Assembly: GCF_025118155.1 (NCBI RefSeq)
Contig: NW_026251393.1
Coordinates: 1-64,000, forward strand
Length of the DNA: 64,000 nucleotides
Direction: 5' to 3'
Origin: Cokeromyces recurvatus
Taxonomy: Eukaryota > Mucoromycota > Mucoromycetes > Mucorales > Mucoraceae
Shown: positions 32,181 through 45,779 of the stretch, piece by piece
Layout: every line of letters starts with the position of its first letter
Position numbering within the stretch: the first letter of the stretch is position 1
The notes under the pieces: generated by a model
Database searches by the model: none
What the model was told of the DNA's origin: nothing
The model's input: the letters and a program-made list of their open reading frames with translations, nothing else
Made by a program: the position numbers and the translations under genes

Positions 32181-33053
32181 ATGTTCTATTTATTGAAACA
32201 TCAACAAGTGCGCTCAATATGTACTTTAACAAAAATCGTTAGACCTTCATTTTCAAATAGAATTTCAACATTTCATCCTATTGTCAATAAATCTCAAAAA
32301 ATAACTTCGATTGTATCTAGCAAACATATAAAGTAATTTGAATGAGGAATAGTTTAAACAAAAGAATAAATTAAAAATAATTTTTTTTTCCTCTTAGAAC
32401 AAATACTTGGATATACATACAACGCTCATTCATCTCAAATACAAAATCAAGATGGGTAATGACGAAAAAGGAAGACGATAATAATAAAGAATCTGTCACA
32501 AAAAAATTAAAAAAGGTAAGTAAATAGAATGTCTAAAGTATTTGTATGTAATAACTATTTGTTTAGGAATTAAAGGAAAACATTTATACGATTCCTAATA
32601 TTTTGACTTTTGGTAGATTGGTAGCTGCACCATGTATTGGATATCTTATTTTACAACATGAGTATGATACAGCATTAGGGTTGTTTGCATTAGCAGGATT
32701 TACAGATTTGGTAATAAATTATAATTATGTCATATTATCATATTTATGAGATAATAGTTAGATGGGCATATTGCTAGAAAATATAATATGAAAACACTTC
32801 TAGGCACTATTATTGATCCTTTAGCAGATAAAGTACTCATGACAGTCATGACAATTACTTTAACAATGCAAGGCATATTGCCAAGTAAGTAAAGTACACT
32901 AAAAAATGAGGTATATTCATTAACAATCATAAAGTACCATTGGCGACTATTATTTTAGGTAGAGATACAGGATTAGTTTTATCTGCATTTTATTATCGTT
33001 ATATCTCTTTACCAGAACCTGTAGGTATCAATGACATGAAATAAACAAACAAA

Positions 33054-33087
<34 letters not shown>

Positions 33088-33421
33088 TTGACATTTATAA
33101 TAGAAGACGATTGCACGTTATTTTGATGGATCTATTCCTTCAGCAGAAGTAAAACCAACACAAATCAGTAAAGTGAATACTGCTTTGCAGTTGTTGTTAA
33201 TGGGGTTTTCTTTAACATCTCTTAATATGGGAATACCTTCTGATGAAGTATTACTAGCATTACAGTAAATGATAATAATCATTCATGTTCATATATACTT
33301 GTAGTTTGTTTGTTTGTTTATTTATCTTTCTTTATATAGATGGCTTGTAGGCGGTACAACTGTTTGGTCAGGAGCTAGTTATCTATTTTCTAAAAACGCT
33401 GTACGAATATTAAAACAGTAA
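32181..33421 (+). CDS. CRD1: Cardiolipin synthase, mitochondrial
   Basis: Seven exons: 32181-32332, 32398-32515, 32567-32710, 32758-32884, 32935-33020, 33104-33264 and 33340-33421, giving 289 aa. Exons 1-2 give a Ser/Arg/Lys-rich mitochondrial presequence (HQQVRSICTLTKIVRPSFSN). Then comes YTIPNILTFGRLVAAPCIGY and the CDP-alcohol phosphotransferase signature D-x2-D-G-x2-A-R-x8-G-x3-D-x3-D, read across two exons as DLLDGHIARKY...GTIIDPLADK. Further membrane segments follow. It joins phosphatidylglycerol and CDP-diacylglycerol to make cardiolipin in the inner membrane. Intron 5 contains a ~28-nt A run. Length is normal for the family. Confidence 0.93.
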
Positions 33422-35955
33422 ATTCTCTTTGTTTTTTCAAAAGGGTAATGCTTTTCTTTTTATTATATGGTTAATAAGACATTAAAATATACTAATGGAC
33501 TTTACTATCATTATATATCTATTAACAGAGATGTATACTGCTTTTATTATACTTTATTAATAAATTGTTTAAATAGAGAACAGAAAAATAAGAAGGAAGT
33601 CTAATGTAATATATTGAAATAAAAAATAAATAAAAAATAAATAAAAAATAAAAAAAGAATAGAATAGGCGTATCTTAAAGAATGCTACTTATATAAGAGA
33701 AACTATATTTATTTCAGTTATTTACTTTATGGTCTTTTATTTGTTTTCCAATGTAGAAAGAAAAGTAGTACACACTGTCTTGTTTGCTTGTATATAATCT
33801 AGACATTACTTATCACCTTTATAAGTAAATTTTCTAAGTTTGAGTTTTTATAAATGGTCGAATTTATACAGTATTTGAAAGTTACTACATATGCTTCAAG
33901 CTCATTATTGTATGAAGTCTGTTTTATACGTGTTTCTAATTCAGTATCAATCATTTCACATCTGTCAAGCTCTACATCAATAGTCTTTACCTCCTCTTCT
34001 CGTTATTCTAAGACTACGGTACTGTCTAAACGAAAGTTTGTTTTCATCATTTGAGGAAAAATGCATTGCTTCAATTTTATAAGCATTTTTGGCTTACAGA
34101 ATTATATGAAGTTGAGTATAGTTTAAGGTACATCAATCACCTCAAAGATAAAACTATTTCTTTCTTTCTCTCCCCCTCTCACTAAATAAGCAAATGATAC
34201 TTTGTGATCTTTTTCTTTGGACACTGGAGAGCTGTTTATTCCTTATGTAATCAAGTCATTTTTTTTTTTTTTTTGAAATGAACCGTATACCATATTCTGT
34301 GAATGTCACTCCTTGCCATTAATATATACTGGCTTCAAGGCATTCATACTTTATTAAGATAAAATATACGTGTTGTTTGTCAACTTCTTCAAATTATTGT
34401 GTGATATTAAAGCAGCAATTCGCTCTTTTGTCGAAAACAGCCCAGTTAAAGCAAGGATACGAAATCAATATTCTCTGTAATCACTAAAATCTTCACTCCT
34501 TCTGATATCCATCATTATGTTGATATGCATGCTACTTGGGCTCATCCTTCGTTACCACTCCTTTTCAACTAATTGTCTTCTTTGTCTCCTTGAACAGTTT
34601 ATCTCTGGTCTTTCTGTATTCAATAGTTCCTCCTCTAAAATCATATCCTCTTCTTTCTACTACATTTGGCCATAGATATTTCTTTCTTAAACAATGCAAG
34701 TTTCGGCTCGCATTATAACGAACAAGTCCTTCTATCTGCCCTCGGAATTGACCCCATTCTTGTACATTGGCTTCCTTCTAGTCTAGTACTGGTATCAGAA
34801 ACTGTATCTGTGGTCATTCCTGTCAGCATGTACTTGAGTTCTCATCCTGTTCCTTCTAATCTTTAGGATCAACATCCTCCTTCCTTTTCACCGGGCTTAT
34901 ATCCGATTTATGCATCCTTGAACTCTTTCTTTTTCTCTCTCTCTCTTTTTTTTTTGCCAAAAGAAACATTTGTAGAAGGGCAAAGCATTATATTATGCTG
35001 CTAAATTTGTTCAAGCTGCTTTTTTTTTGCCCCTACCTTATTCAACTTTTGAAGATTGTAGGTCAAAGATTAAAAAACAACATCAAGTAAGCTCCTTTGA
35101 ATGATAAGTCACGCTTATTACACCTCATAGAATGTGGAAGCTTGTCAGAGAGTTACTTCTGATGACTGCTTGTATTGGATGAGACATTCCGAAAGTTACA
35201 AGGATCGTTGTATTAATAAGAGACCAGGTCTTAAATAAAAATAAAAAAATAAAAATAAAAAACAAAAATAAAATAAATCTCATCTGGAAGTATTTAAATA
35301 AACTTTAATAAAAAAAAATGAGTCAATCCAATAAAAATTTACAATTGTCTCCTTTTTTTTAGGTTAAAATTCTGTGCATATGCAGGTAATTAACAATTAA
35401 AATTTAGATGTTTGTGTAGCATTTTAACATACATTAAAATGCAAATAATATATTCTGAATGTGAACGTGAAGGTAAATAAAAAATCTATTCCTAATTTCC
35501 TCTCACTATGTTTATTTCTTCTTCTTAACTTTGCCTATGCTTATGTTTACCTATTGGACTGTATTCATTAAACTATGTTTAATAGAAACCCAATATACAG
35601 TCTTATAAAATAAGAGAAAATTATATCTATTCACGATGCATCTATTAATTACAATTAAAAAAAGAAGAAGAAAAAAATTAGTCTGTTATGAGAACAATAT
35701 CAGTAATTTTCGATTCTATCATTGAATATACTCTTTAACAAGGTATCTTTTTTTGTAAGTAGCTTGATGTTAAGACAAACTTTAAAACTGAGAATTATTT
35801 TTTCCTTTTTTTTTTATAATCAGCTGCAGCTGTTGATTTACCTCTCTTCTCTTAAAGAGATAATAAGACCACATCTATTTAAGCAAGACATTTGTTAAAA
35901 TTATTCAGTAAATCTTCTTTCTTCTTTCTTCTCTCTCTTCTTTTTGCTGTATAAA
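33422..35955. other. Large intergenic region with possible minus-strand relic
   Basis: About 2.5 kb without an intact gene. On the minus strand, about 34800-34560, one frame reads VQEWGQFRGQIEGLVRYNAS and continues to RRGYDFRGGTIEYRKTRDKL before a stop. Another coding-like piece lies at about 34055-33850 (VKTIDVELDRCEMIDTELET). Both have early stops and no starts, so a decayed gene is possible; its family is not recognised. The rest is AT-rich with (AAAT)n simple sequence at about 33620 and 35235. Confidence 0.35.
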
Positions 35956-38159
35956 ATGATATCAAAAGATAATAAAGATATTCAAATTGGTAATGATAAA
36001 ATAGATATATATATTTGATGGCAATAAGAAAGCTTACATTTGTTTTAATACACATAGCTGTTCAAATTCTACATGATAATAATGATTTTGGACAAGAACA
36101 AGAGAATAAAATTAAGATATTCGAAAATTATATTATTGTTCTTCCAACAATAGATAATCATGTCTCTTCAATATACACATTTGATCTAGCTATTAATACT
36201 CAAGAAGATATTCCACAATGGGCCTTAAATGGACTCTTTTCAAAAGGTTTTTTTTTTTATTTATTATAATGCTTCTATAACTATTACTGATAAACTAAAA
36301 AAAAAAAAAATTAATTCTTATTACTAATAGGAAAGCATACCAGTCTTGTGTTTTATGTAAAGTAACCTGTTTATGTATATATTTATATATATTTATCTGC
36401 TCTGCTTATACCAATGTTGCATACTAACCAACATGTATTATTAGGATGTGGCGAAGGATGAAGATAAGAAGAGATTTGACGTGAACAAGATTACAAAAAA
36501 TATCCTTTCTCAATTATTATCACAGAAAGACAAATACGATATTTATTTCAAGTTTATAGAAGAAAATAATAGGTCTGAAGAGGGAACTACTTATAGTATA
36601 AATGATGATAATTATGAGAAACCGTAAAGTAGATCTATAATATAAATGTATATATGTGTGTACACTTTTAACTTACACTGTTCTTACTATATGTTTATAG
36701 CTATAATGCTTCTATACGTTCTATCTTTATTAAAGAAAAGAATACTTCTAGATTAGTTTCCCAATTAAATATCATAGATTCAAAAAATAGTGACCATGAT
36801 ATAATAACGTCATGGATTAATAACAACGAGACACAACATCCAAAAAATAACATAACTCAACTACTTGAGCAAAGTAATTCCATTTTATTTCTGACTTGCA
36901 TCGATTCACAGGATTCTCCATCACAAATTCAAAAAGCATTTTCATTTACTTCTTCCATCAACATGAACCCTTCTAACAGTCAACTTGTACTCAAATTACT
37001 AAACGAAAATTCTTTACTTCGACAATCGCTATCTAAATGTCATCATTATTCTTCTATTACAAGTTCAAGTAGTGATTCGACTTTGTCCACCTTTTACAAT
37101 AGTAATGATAAACCCCGTCATATATCCATTTCACCATCTCTACCACCTAATAGTAATGTCATTCTTGAAGAAAAGGAGGAACAGATGACAACAGTTGCTG
37201 ATCTACATCGTCAAATTGAGGAACTCGAAAATCAGATCACAGTAACTCGAGAGCGTAATAATTGGGTTGAAGCGGAATTGGTTAGACTTCAAAAGACGGG
37301 AATGGAACTACGTGATTTATGTGAAAAGCAATCTGTCTTGATTGATCTACTCGAGTTTAAATTTGATGAATATCAAAACGAAAAGGATTCGACATCAAAG
37401 ATAAATGAATTATCTCAAGATATTCAACTATTAGATAAAGAACGTAATGAAATTGAAGCAATCTATGAAAAATTAGAAAACATGGTAGCCAAGTTATCTG
37501 CTGCTCAAATGGATGATGATAAAACGGATGCAAGAACTAAAAATAATATCTATTATAATATGCTACCTAAACGTTCTTCCCTCAGAAGGAGTCCCGATTC
37601 CTCAGTTATCAGCGCTACTTCATCAATCCATAAAATGACTTCTCTAAGGAACACGAGTAGATATGATGAATGCAATAAAAGAATGTCTATTCAATCTGAT
37701 ATATCAAGTCGCTTAATGTCAAGACATAACACGAATAATCCTTTATCAAGACAAAGCAGATCAACTACACCTAATTATCCTCCACCACCTACTGACCCTC
37801 CTACACAACCTTTACCCCCTATTCCAACCATTTCTCCTGACCCTCTGAAACGAATGTCAACATCTAGCTACCAACAACATCATGACATGGATGCTTCTCT
37901 TCGTATTCACAACGCTAAACTGTTAACAGAGATTCATGCTCATCAACAAACAATCAAATCTCTCGAATCTCAACTGGCAGAAATACAATCAGAACGTCAA
38001 AAGGAGAAGGAGGAAATTAACTTTCGTATCACTTATCTCTCAAAACAATTAGAAACTGAATGTGTTCTAAAGGAAAGGGCAGAAAGGGCTCGTGCTATTT
38101 TAGAGAAACGATTAGATGCAATCATGATTAATAAAAAATCTAAATTTCTTTGTTTTTAA
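35956..38159 (+). CDS. Divergent kinesin-like protein without P-loop, coiled coil
   Basis: Five exons: 35956-35989, 36058-36246, 36331-36356, 36445-36623 and 36701-38159, giving 628 aa. The order of degenerate segments follows a kinesin motor: IYTFDLAINTQEDIPQWALN (FDxVF region), SLVFYVK (where the ATP-binding strand ends), YDIYFKFIEENNRS (like V-x-x-S-FIEIYNE), ITQLLEQSNSILFLTCIDS (like LTRLLQDSLGGNS-x-TLMIA-x-xSP) and FSFTSSINM (like L-R-FA-x-R). The GQTGSGKT P-loop and switch motifs are absent. Coiled coils follow (about 230-335 and 530-600) around a Ser/Pro-rich linker with PPPPTDPPTQPLPPIP. Kinesin origin is inferred. It ends 37 nt from the NUC1 stop (convergent). Confidence 0.6.
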
Positions 38160-38196
38160 TCATTATTATCATTGTTATTATTATTATTATTATTCA

Positions 38197-39220
38197 TCAT
38201 TTTGCAGGCAATTGTTTTTGTGCAGCAGCATCATTAAATTTACGAATAACCACTTTGCATTCTGTTTGTCGACAAAGGTCAGGCAAGCGACGTTTTGTCT
38301 CTTCGCCTAACTTTTCAAAAAAGACAAGACCGGAACCTCGTTCAACGGCATCCAGAGGAACCTGGAATTGTGTTAAAGGGGTTTCATCTGGAATAGGTTG
38401 ATTGGGTAATACAAAGGCGCCTACACTATAGTGTCCTTGATTGTCTTGTGTCATGATCACTTTATAGAAATGAGTGGGGACTGCTACATTAGGTGCAGGG
38501 TTACCGATAACCTGATATTTAATATAAAATTTACCGTCCGATGGGTCTTGATAAGGCAGATATAAGGGGCCTGTAAAGATGTAGACATCTTTAAATTTTT
38601 GTGTCAGCTGTCTACAGAAATGTTCAACATAAGCCCAATCTAAGATACACTTACAAGTGAGTAAAAAAAAAAAACGATTATGATTATGATTATTATTTCT
38701 TACAGTCTCTATTGAATCCTTGTCCTACTTGAGGTGCAATATTTGTTAAATAAAATGTTTCATTCATTGAAAGTTGACTGTTTTTTGTATCCGCAGCGGG
38801 AACCATATGTCCTCTATCAAACCCACTCTTGAAATAATCATTTAATTTAGCTCTAAACTTTTCTGGAATATGATCATCTTCTTTAAATGTTGACTTTTGA
38901 CGATCGACATCTGCTCCACGTTTTAAACTTTCTGCTGTTAAATGCTCGGCTACCCAATTTGGATTACGATCTCGTCTATTATATGAAGTTACATAAGCAT
39001 TGCGGTAAATCACATCATTAACAGGCCCTGGGAAACCAAAAGGTAAGATGGATCTTGCCTTTTCAAATGTATTTGGTGAAGGTTGTGGCGAAGGTTGTGT
39101 ATTTACTACAGTTGGTTTTAAAGTTGTCGGTTTTTTTAATGTTAATTTTTGATAAGCTGCATAAGATACAGCACCTAAAGCTGCACCACCTAAAACCAGA
39201 GTTGCTCTTTCTGATGCCAT
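38197..39220 (-). CDS. NUC1: Mitochondrial endonuclease G-type nuclease
   Basis: Two exons (39220-38704 and 38639-38197), 319 aa. The N-terminus has a short hydrophobic segment (TLVLGGAALGAVSYAAYQK), probably the mitochondrial inner-membrane anchor/presequence. A Pro/Thr linker leads into the DNA/RNA non-specific nuclease domain, with YVTSYNRRDRNPNWVAEHL, the catalytic DRGH motif (SGFDRGHMVPAAD) and the metal-ligand Asn region (MNETFYLTNIAPQ). The intron joins GFNRD to YWAYVEHFCR exactly as the family requires. Family members degrade nucleic acid in mitochondria and, when released, nuclear DNA. Length is normal for fungal Nuc1. The C-terminus is KQLPAK. Confidence 0.93.
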
Positions 39221-40457
39221 GTTTTGATATGTGGAGTAAAAAAAAAAAAAAAAAAAGTACGCTCACTCACTCACAATTTCGTTACTGGAAAGTTTTTTTT
39301 TGTTTCGGTGATTTAAATTTCAATGTAAAACATTATTGGATAGATGTCTAGGCCTTTTTTTTTTCTTCAACATTTAAAAAGTAATTGAAAGTATGCATAG
39401 CACTTGTTTATAATTTTTTAATACACAAACAGAAATAAAGAATCACATACAAGTAAAGTGAAAACTGACACATGTGTCAATAAGTTGAAAGTTAATGCAT
39501 AAAAAAAAACAAAAACAAAAATTTGAATAACATCAAACAAATTTTTAAAGTATATTTATTGCAATATGTATTAAATTAATTAAACAAATGCAGCAAAAGA
39601 AAACATGTAAACTTAAAAAAGAGATTTTAGCAGTTTTTGACTATTAATAAGTTTATTCAGGGATTTTTATTGGTTACTGGAGTATATTTGTCTCTGTTGT
39701 TGGCATTTACATTGGCCTTCTTTTAGGGGTGTTGTAAAATGATCATGCCAGAAATAAGTAAGTACTATGCAACTAAATTCTAATTTTATAAACTTTATTT
39801 CAATTCATGTATTTATTGTATCTTGGCCTATCAACATCATGTTTTAACTGATACATTTGTTTTATATTATTTGTTTTACTTTATGACAACTAAGGTAATG
39901 ATTTTTTCCATTCTTTCGCCCGCCACACACACACCCCCAAATCTTTTACAGGGCCAATTTTTTCGTGGCCTTCATTATCTCTTATTGCTGGATAGTCGGT
40001 AGTGTGTATTACTAACTAGCTTTGTACTAATTATTAACAAGAAAATATTCTGAATCTATAAATAGGCTATCTTTCGTAAATCAACTTCACTTGACATATT
40101 ACAGTTATTATTAGAATATTTAAACGCAATAATAATTTTATAGCAAAGTAGTATGATTAAGATATTGTTAATAAACAAGATAAAAATATGTATATACACA
40201 TGTATATATATATATATTTTTAAGAAAAAAACAAAAAATAAAATGATGGTTATTTATGATAATTGAAGATTTTTTATTTTTTAAAAGTAATCGTTTACAA
40301 TTTGATAATCTGCATTATTAGACCATAAAGCTAAATATAATTGTTCATAAAAAAAAAAAAGTGATGACGACATTCATATTTACGTCATCAATTAGTCACG
40401 TGATCAATTTTTTATCTTTCTGATTATAATTTTGATAAGAAAAAAATTTTTAAGGTT
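39221..40457. other. Intergenic, NUC1 promoter side
   Basis: A short A run (39239-39256) lies just upstream of NUC1. The rest is AT-rich. A brief hydrophobic frame near 39655-39740 has no start or family match. No other feature seen. Confidence 0.45.
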
Positions 40458-40532
40458 GCCTCTATAGCTCTAATTGGCTAGAGTGCGGCTCTCGTAAAGC
40501 TGAGGTTGCGTGTTCGAATCACGCTGGAGGCA
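40458..40532 (+). tRNA. tRNA-Thr (anticodon CGT)
   Basis: A 75-nt cloverleaf without intron. The acceptor stem GCCTCTA pairs with TGGAGGC (one G-T pair) and the discriminator is A. The D-arm is GCTC...GAGT (one terminal mismatch-type pair). The anticodon arm is CGGCT-CTCGTAA-AGCTG, whose 7-nt loop puts CGT at positions 34-36, reading ACG (Thr). The T-arm is GCGTG-TTCGAAT-CACGC with the invariant TTCGA. A T run follows (TGCTTTTTTAG), fitting an RNA polymerase III terminator. Confidence 0.95.
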
Positions 40533-41703
40533 TGCTTTTTTAGCAATTAATTTATTGTTACTTCTTTTTTTTTGAAGGTAAAATTTAATTTTGTGTTACT
40601 GTCGCATGGCTCATATTTTACTACGTGTAAATAATAGGACGTCACTTTTGTTTGAAAAAAATTATATTTCTATCTGATTAGACCTGACATTACCAAATTA
40701 AGATGCATAATATAGTTAGCTTCAAAAAAATAAAATAGAATGATATCTATGGCACTAAAAAGAGCCTAACAACTATCCGTAAATATTTCGCTGAATAGCT
40801 TCTCCTGAAACATAATTAATATATTAAATGAGAAAAGATAAAATGACAAAAAAGGAAAAAAAAAGATGAATAGAAAACATCCAAACTTAAGACGTAAGTC
40901 AATGGAGATAAAGTATAAGTATAATAGTAAAATAATTCTTCCCAGTTGTGGTTATGTAAATATAGATCTTGATAGCACATCTTCTATAAAGAAAAAAAAA
41001 ATACTATGAATGACATTAGGAGAAGATTTAAAAAATAAAAAATAAATAAACCACATTAGATTTAAAAGCGTCCCTGAATGATTGTGTTGATGTATAAAAG
41101 TAACGCAAATATAATGTTATTGAACATAAATAAAATATCACCAAGTGTTGTATTATTTATGTATAGATTATATATCTTTGTTGCATACATTATTTATTGT
41201 ATGATTAAGCGATTATAAAGCATCCATTGTATTACTAACGTAGTTAATTTTTGGAATAACAGTAGAGTCATATATATGCTTTTACATTTATATTTACATT
41301 TGCAAATCAAGACACTTCTTCGCATTGAGTGTGGCGACCGTCTATTGATGAGTTCAAAGTTGATTTGCTTTATAAAAAAAAAATGCAGCTCAAATATCCA
41401 AAAAACTGAAGTTAAAATAATGTAAACCTTTGCTTTATAGACTAAAATGTGTGTGAAAAATTTACTTATTACTACTTGGTTGTAGTCCTCTTTTTTTTAT
41501 TTATTTATAAATGGACGAAAGACAGAAGCAACAAGAAATACCACTATTGTCAATAAAAAAATGTAAATGACTACAGTTTATCATATTTCAGTTATATAAA
41601 CTATCACCAACCTTCTTTTTTATTATATACTTAGGCTCTAACTGTAATAATAATCCAATAGACGATAGTTGTAAATAAGCTTATCTTTTTTTTTTTTTCG
41701 TAA
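40533..41703. other. Intergenic, no gene seen
   Basis: About 1.2 kb of AT-rich DNA between the tRNA and the zinc-cluster regulator gene. No ORF or repeat recognised. The upstream region of a transcription-factor gene would be expected here. Confidence 0.4.
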
Positions 41704-42061
41704 ATGTGTAATGCAATTAAACACAATTATGTTATAGCTCTTGTCCCTTGTACCAAATGTATTATTAATTTAAAATCAAACAATAGTAATGAAGTGTTAT
41801 CAACTAATGAAAATAAACATCAAAAGACAATAAACAAACTATCTAATAAGCGTGGTTATAAATCTCATGTTCCCAGTGCATGTAAATATTCTATTTGATA
41901 TCAATTGAGTATGTATTTTCTAATAGCACTTTCAATATAGGCATTAATTGCAAAATAGCTCATTTAGCATGCGACGGTATATATATATGCAGTTATTTTA
42001 TTTTAATAGATATGAATGTGGATGAATACGTTTATTCTAATATCATTCTCTCTCTCTCTCT

Positions 42062-42101
<40 letters not shown>

Positions 42102-43496
42102 TTAGTCTCTCGACCATGTAAACGTTGTGTTTCATTAAAAAAAACAGATACATGTCAAGATATACAACATAAGAAAAGAGGAAGACCTACAAAACGTCAA
42201 GAAGCTATTAATAAAAAAAGCAATGATTCAATTTTAATAAATGGTCCTTCTGCTTCTTATGAAATTCTCCATGATGCAATCCGAACATCTACCGTTTCAA
42301 ATAATAACAACAACAAACAATGCTCAACTTCTGTTATTTCCTTTGCAAATGAGTCCATTGAATCTTTTAAACAGTCTACAACAACACAACAATTAAATCT
42401 CAACACCACTTCATCTTTTCTGTTACCAACAAATACAATAGAATCATTATCTAATACAACTTTTCAACAGTCACAATCATCTCTAGTTTTCAACAATCTA
42501 ACTACAACTAATAATTATCATGATACAATAATACCTTATTTAACCATCATATTATCTATGGAAGTTTGCTGTGCAAAAGTTCCAGATGATACAATTCAGT
42601 ACTGGGGATACTATCCTCAAGAGCTTGCACATCGTTCATTGTATGACTTTATTTCGCCTAAAGATAATGATCGACTTGCACAGTTACATCGACTTGTAAT
42701 AGAAAATGTTGTAAATGATAATCAATTGGCATTATTACCAACAGAAGGAAGTACGTCTGATTTATTTCGTCACTTTGATTTATCTACTTTATGTATCAAA
42801 GCAAAAGGAGCACGATCATTTGCAGATACAATTCATATAAAGAAACGATCTGGTGAATTTGAACTTTATAAAGTAGTTGTTTATATTGGAGGAGGACTAG
42901 GTGCAGATCTTTATGATCCTTCTACATTTTCAAAGCTTTATATTGTATCTCAATTCAAGAAACATAATTATGAAGTAATAGATGAAGAGCCTTGTTTTTA
43001 TATGCAATCTCAACAGCAGCAGCAACAGCAACAGCCTACTACTATTGATTTATTACTTGATAATTCCTTTCTTATAAATCAAGATACTCCTCATCATACT
43101 GCAAATCATCTTTTTGATGAATTCTTATTTACTTCTAAACAACAAGAAGAAGACTCTGTTCATTCTTCTTTACTGCCTAAAATTCATATCGCTCCAACTA
43201 CAAAATCAACAAAACAAAATCGTCTTTTATTTCAGCATTTCTTTCCTTCAAATCAATATAAAAGAAAACTTTCTATTACTTCTAGTTTATCTTCACCCAT
43301 CAATGTCACTCATCCAACACAACAATATTTCTTACAAACATCAAGCAGTGCATTGAATGCAGCAGCCTCTGCAGCTGTTCAGCAAAGTAGATTTAGACAA
43401 CAGTCACAACAATCGAATAGTAGTATGTTGACACAAATAGCAAGAGAAAATACGAAAAGAATGGAAGAAATGAGCATTCGTTCTTTATTATGTTAA
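41704..43496 (+). CDS. Zn2Cys6 transcription factor with PAS-like domain
   Basis: Three exons (41704-41881, 41941-41976, 42106-43496), 534 aa. Only splicing reveals the DNA-binding domain: exon 1 ends at AC, the 36-nt exon 2 gives INCKIAHLACD, and exon 3 continues SRPCKRCVSLKKTDTCQDIQHKKRGRPTK. Together these form the C-x2-C-x6-C...C-x2-C-x6-C zinc cluster. A Ser/Thr/Asn-rich linker precedes a PAS-type fold (QYWGYYPQELAHRSLYDFISPKD...). This architecture is that of the ERT1/AcuK/RDS2 group, which controls gluconeogenic or alternative-carbon genes; that role is inferred. Intron 2 carries a (TC)n/T run of ~40 nt. There may be an earlier 5' exon. A poly-Q run lies near 43012. Confidence 0.8.
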
Positions 43497-45125
43497 TATC
43501 TTTTATATCCATTCTATCACTAAAGCATATAATTTATTAAAACATAGAATGGAAGGAATCGTTATCTTTTAACTTATATACACTATGAGTGCATTTTTTT
43601 TTCTCAAGAAAGATTCATTCCAGTAGTGTATTTTTTTTCTTACTTTCATAGTAGTTACTATAAAAACTTAATATATATATGATATTTATTACTGTCAGAT
43701 GAATACAATAGGATTAGCTATTTAGAATAAAATATAAAGAAGTCAATACCAAGTGGGATGATATATCAACAACTATGGCAAATTGTAAAATTCCTAATAA
43801 ATCTCTATACAGTTTTCTAGTATATGTAATCTAATATAGCAGCAAAAAAGAAATAACGATGATGGCTCATTTAGAACTTTGTTCTTTAATTATTAATACT
43901 TTAAGATGTCAGAAGCCCTATGCGTATTTTTTTTTCAAGACATTTTCTGTATTCTGCTATAATATTCTGGATAAAATCAGCTAGTATAGTATACGCATAT
44001 ATTTATATATTGTTTTAATATAAACAGAACATGTTATGTAACCGAATAACTATAATAAAAAGAAGGAAGGGATCTGGTTAAATCACTTGTTAATTTGTAT
44101 ATTTAACTCTGTTAATCAAAAGTGTTCAGACATATACTCTTTTATATCGATGTGTATTCATATTAGTTAATAATAGTAATAATAATAAAAATATCTTGTC
44201 TAATGTTTCCCCTTGCCTTTTTTTTTTTTTTTTTAAGAAAACATTATGAATTCTAATTTGACAAGATAAAGAAGATTCAAACAGATACTCTTAATTTTGA
44301 TTATTAACCTAATTCCCTCCCGTATAAAGAAAGCTTTAAAATATAGATCAAAAACGTAAATCAGACTTTAAAAAAAAAAGTTCAAATTTTCGCAGATCAG
44401 TATTATAAAGGCTGTCATTTGAATCAATTCTTTTCTTTTATATTTGTAACTACACTTGTAAAAGAGAATCCAAAGACGAAAAAAAAAAGGTACTTGTTAT
44501 TTCTACAAATTAACCCAAGATATTTGAATAACCGCTCCTTTGTAACAACCATCATTCATTTTAAGACCGTTATATACGTATACTCCTTCATATTTGAACT
44601 GCTAAAAAGAAAAGCTATACGAAAAGTTAAAGAGTTAAAAAAAAGGGGGGTTATATACATGTATATAAGACATATCTATTAAAGGCTATAGTTTTATAAT
44701 ATAGAACGTTTAATTTTTTTTTTTTAAAAAAAAAAGACAGCCAGTATTATAAAAAATGATAATAATATGATTTAAAAATATATACTATATTACTACACGC
44801 TATTTCAAACTGAATGTGGAGTATGCTGAGCTTGTTAACAATTATAGACAAAAGGATGGTTTTCACAGAGAGTTTAATAATATAAAAATAGTAATTTTTT
44901 TTTTGTTAAAGACTGAGACATATCAACTTTGTAGCAGTACTACTGTTACTTATACTTAGAAAATAAGTTAAGTAGTAAAAAAGAAAAAGGTATTATCACC
45001 CAGTAAAGCTACACTGGATATACAGACTAAGCATATTGATCACTATAAAAGAGGTCCAACTAATTGAACTGACTATTTCATCAATCATTCTAAAAATAAA
45101 ATAATTAATTGCTATTCTATTTTCA

Positions 45126-45165
<40 letters not shown>

Positions 45166-45779
45166 ATAAACCCCAATGTAAAAATCTGACAGTTTAATAC
45201 TATGATAGATTTTGTATTAGGTCCTTGTTGAAACTACTACTAGTAATATTAAAAGTTTCGACTATTGTTACGTGAAATGCATCTATAATATAATAGAAAA
45301 ATCAAAATAGATTTTACATGTTATTACTACTTGTAAAAAATAGTTATAAATATACTATCGGAGCCTAATTACATCTCTTTCGCAATACAGCCAATTCTCT
45401 TTACTTTAACTTCCGTTATTTCCAATTATGTCAATAAAATGAAATAAAATGGTATTACGAAATAGTTACTAATAAAGGATAAAGACGAGGAAATATACAG
45501 AAAAAGAGTCTGTATAATATTAGCTCATTCCTATACAATAAATTTAACCCTGGATTATGTAATAAAGAAAAGCCAAGGTTTTTAGTTTAGTGTCCGCATA
45601 TAAAAATCGAAAAATAATGATAATAATAATAATCATAGTAAAAAAAAAAAAAAAAATAGATAAAAATAAAAATAAAAATAAATATTTAGGCCTGACCCTT
45701 ATTTAACATTTTAGTTTCCCTTTCTTCCCCTTCCCTTTCTCTCTCTTCATTTTCTCTTTTAACATTAGAACAAATAAAT
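43497..45779. other. Large intergenic region, no gene seen
   Basis: About 2.3 kb with only short AT-biased frames (for example 44419-44682), none with a recognisable motif. It contains a T run of about 35 nt (45129-45163) and shorter A/T runs. The last 100 nt have a CT-rich leader (TTCCCTTTCTTCCCCTTCCC) just before the GMD start, typical of a fungal promoter. Confidence 0.5.

Noticed and set aside
44419..44682. 87-codon ORF in the 43.5-45.8 kb intergenic region
   Set aside because: AT-biased composition, no domain, no splice context and several A runs; chance frame.
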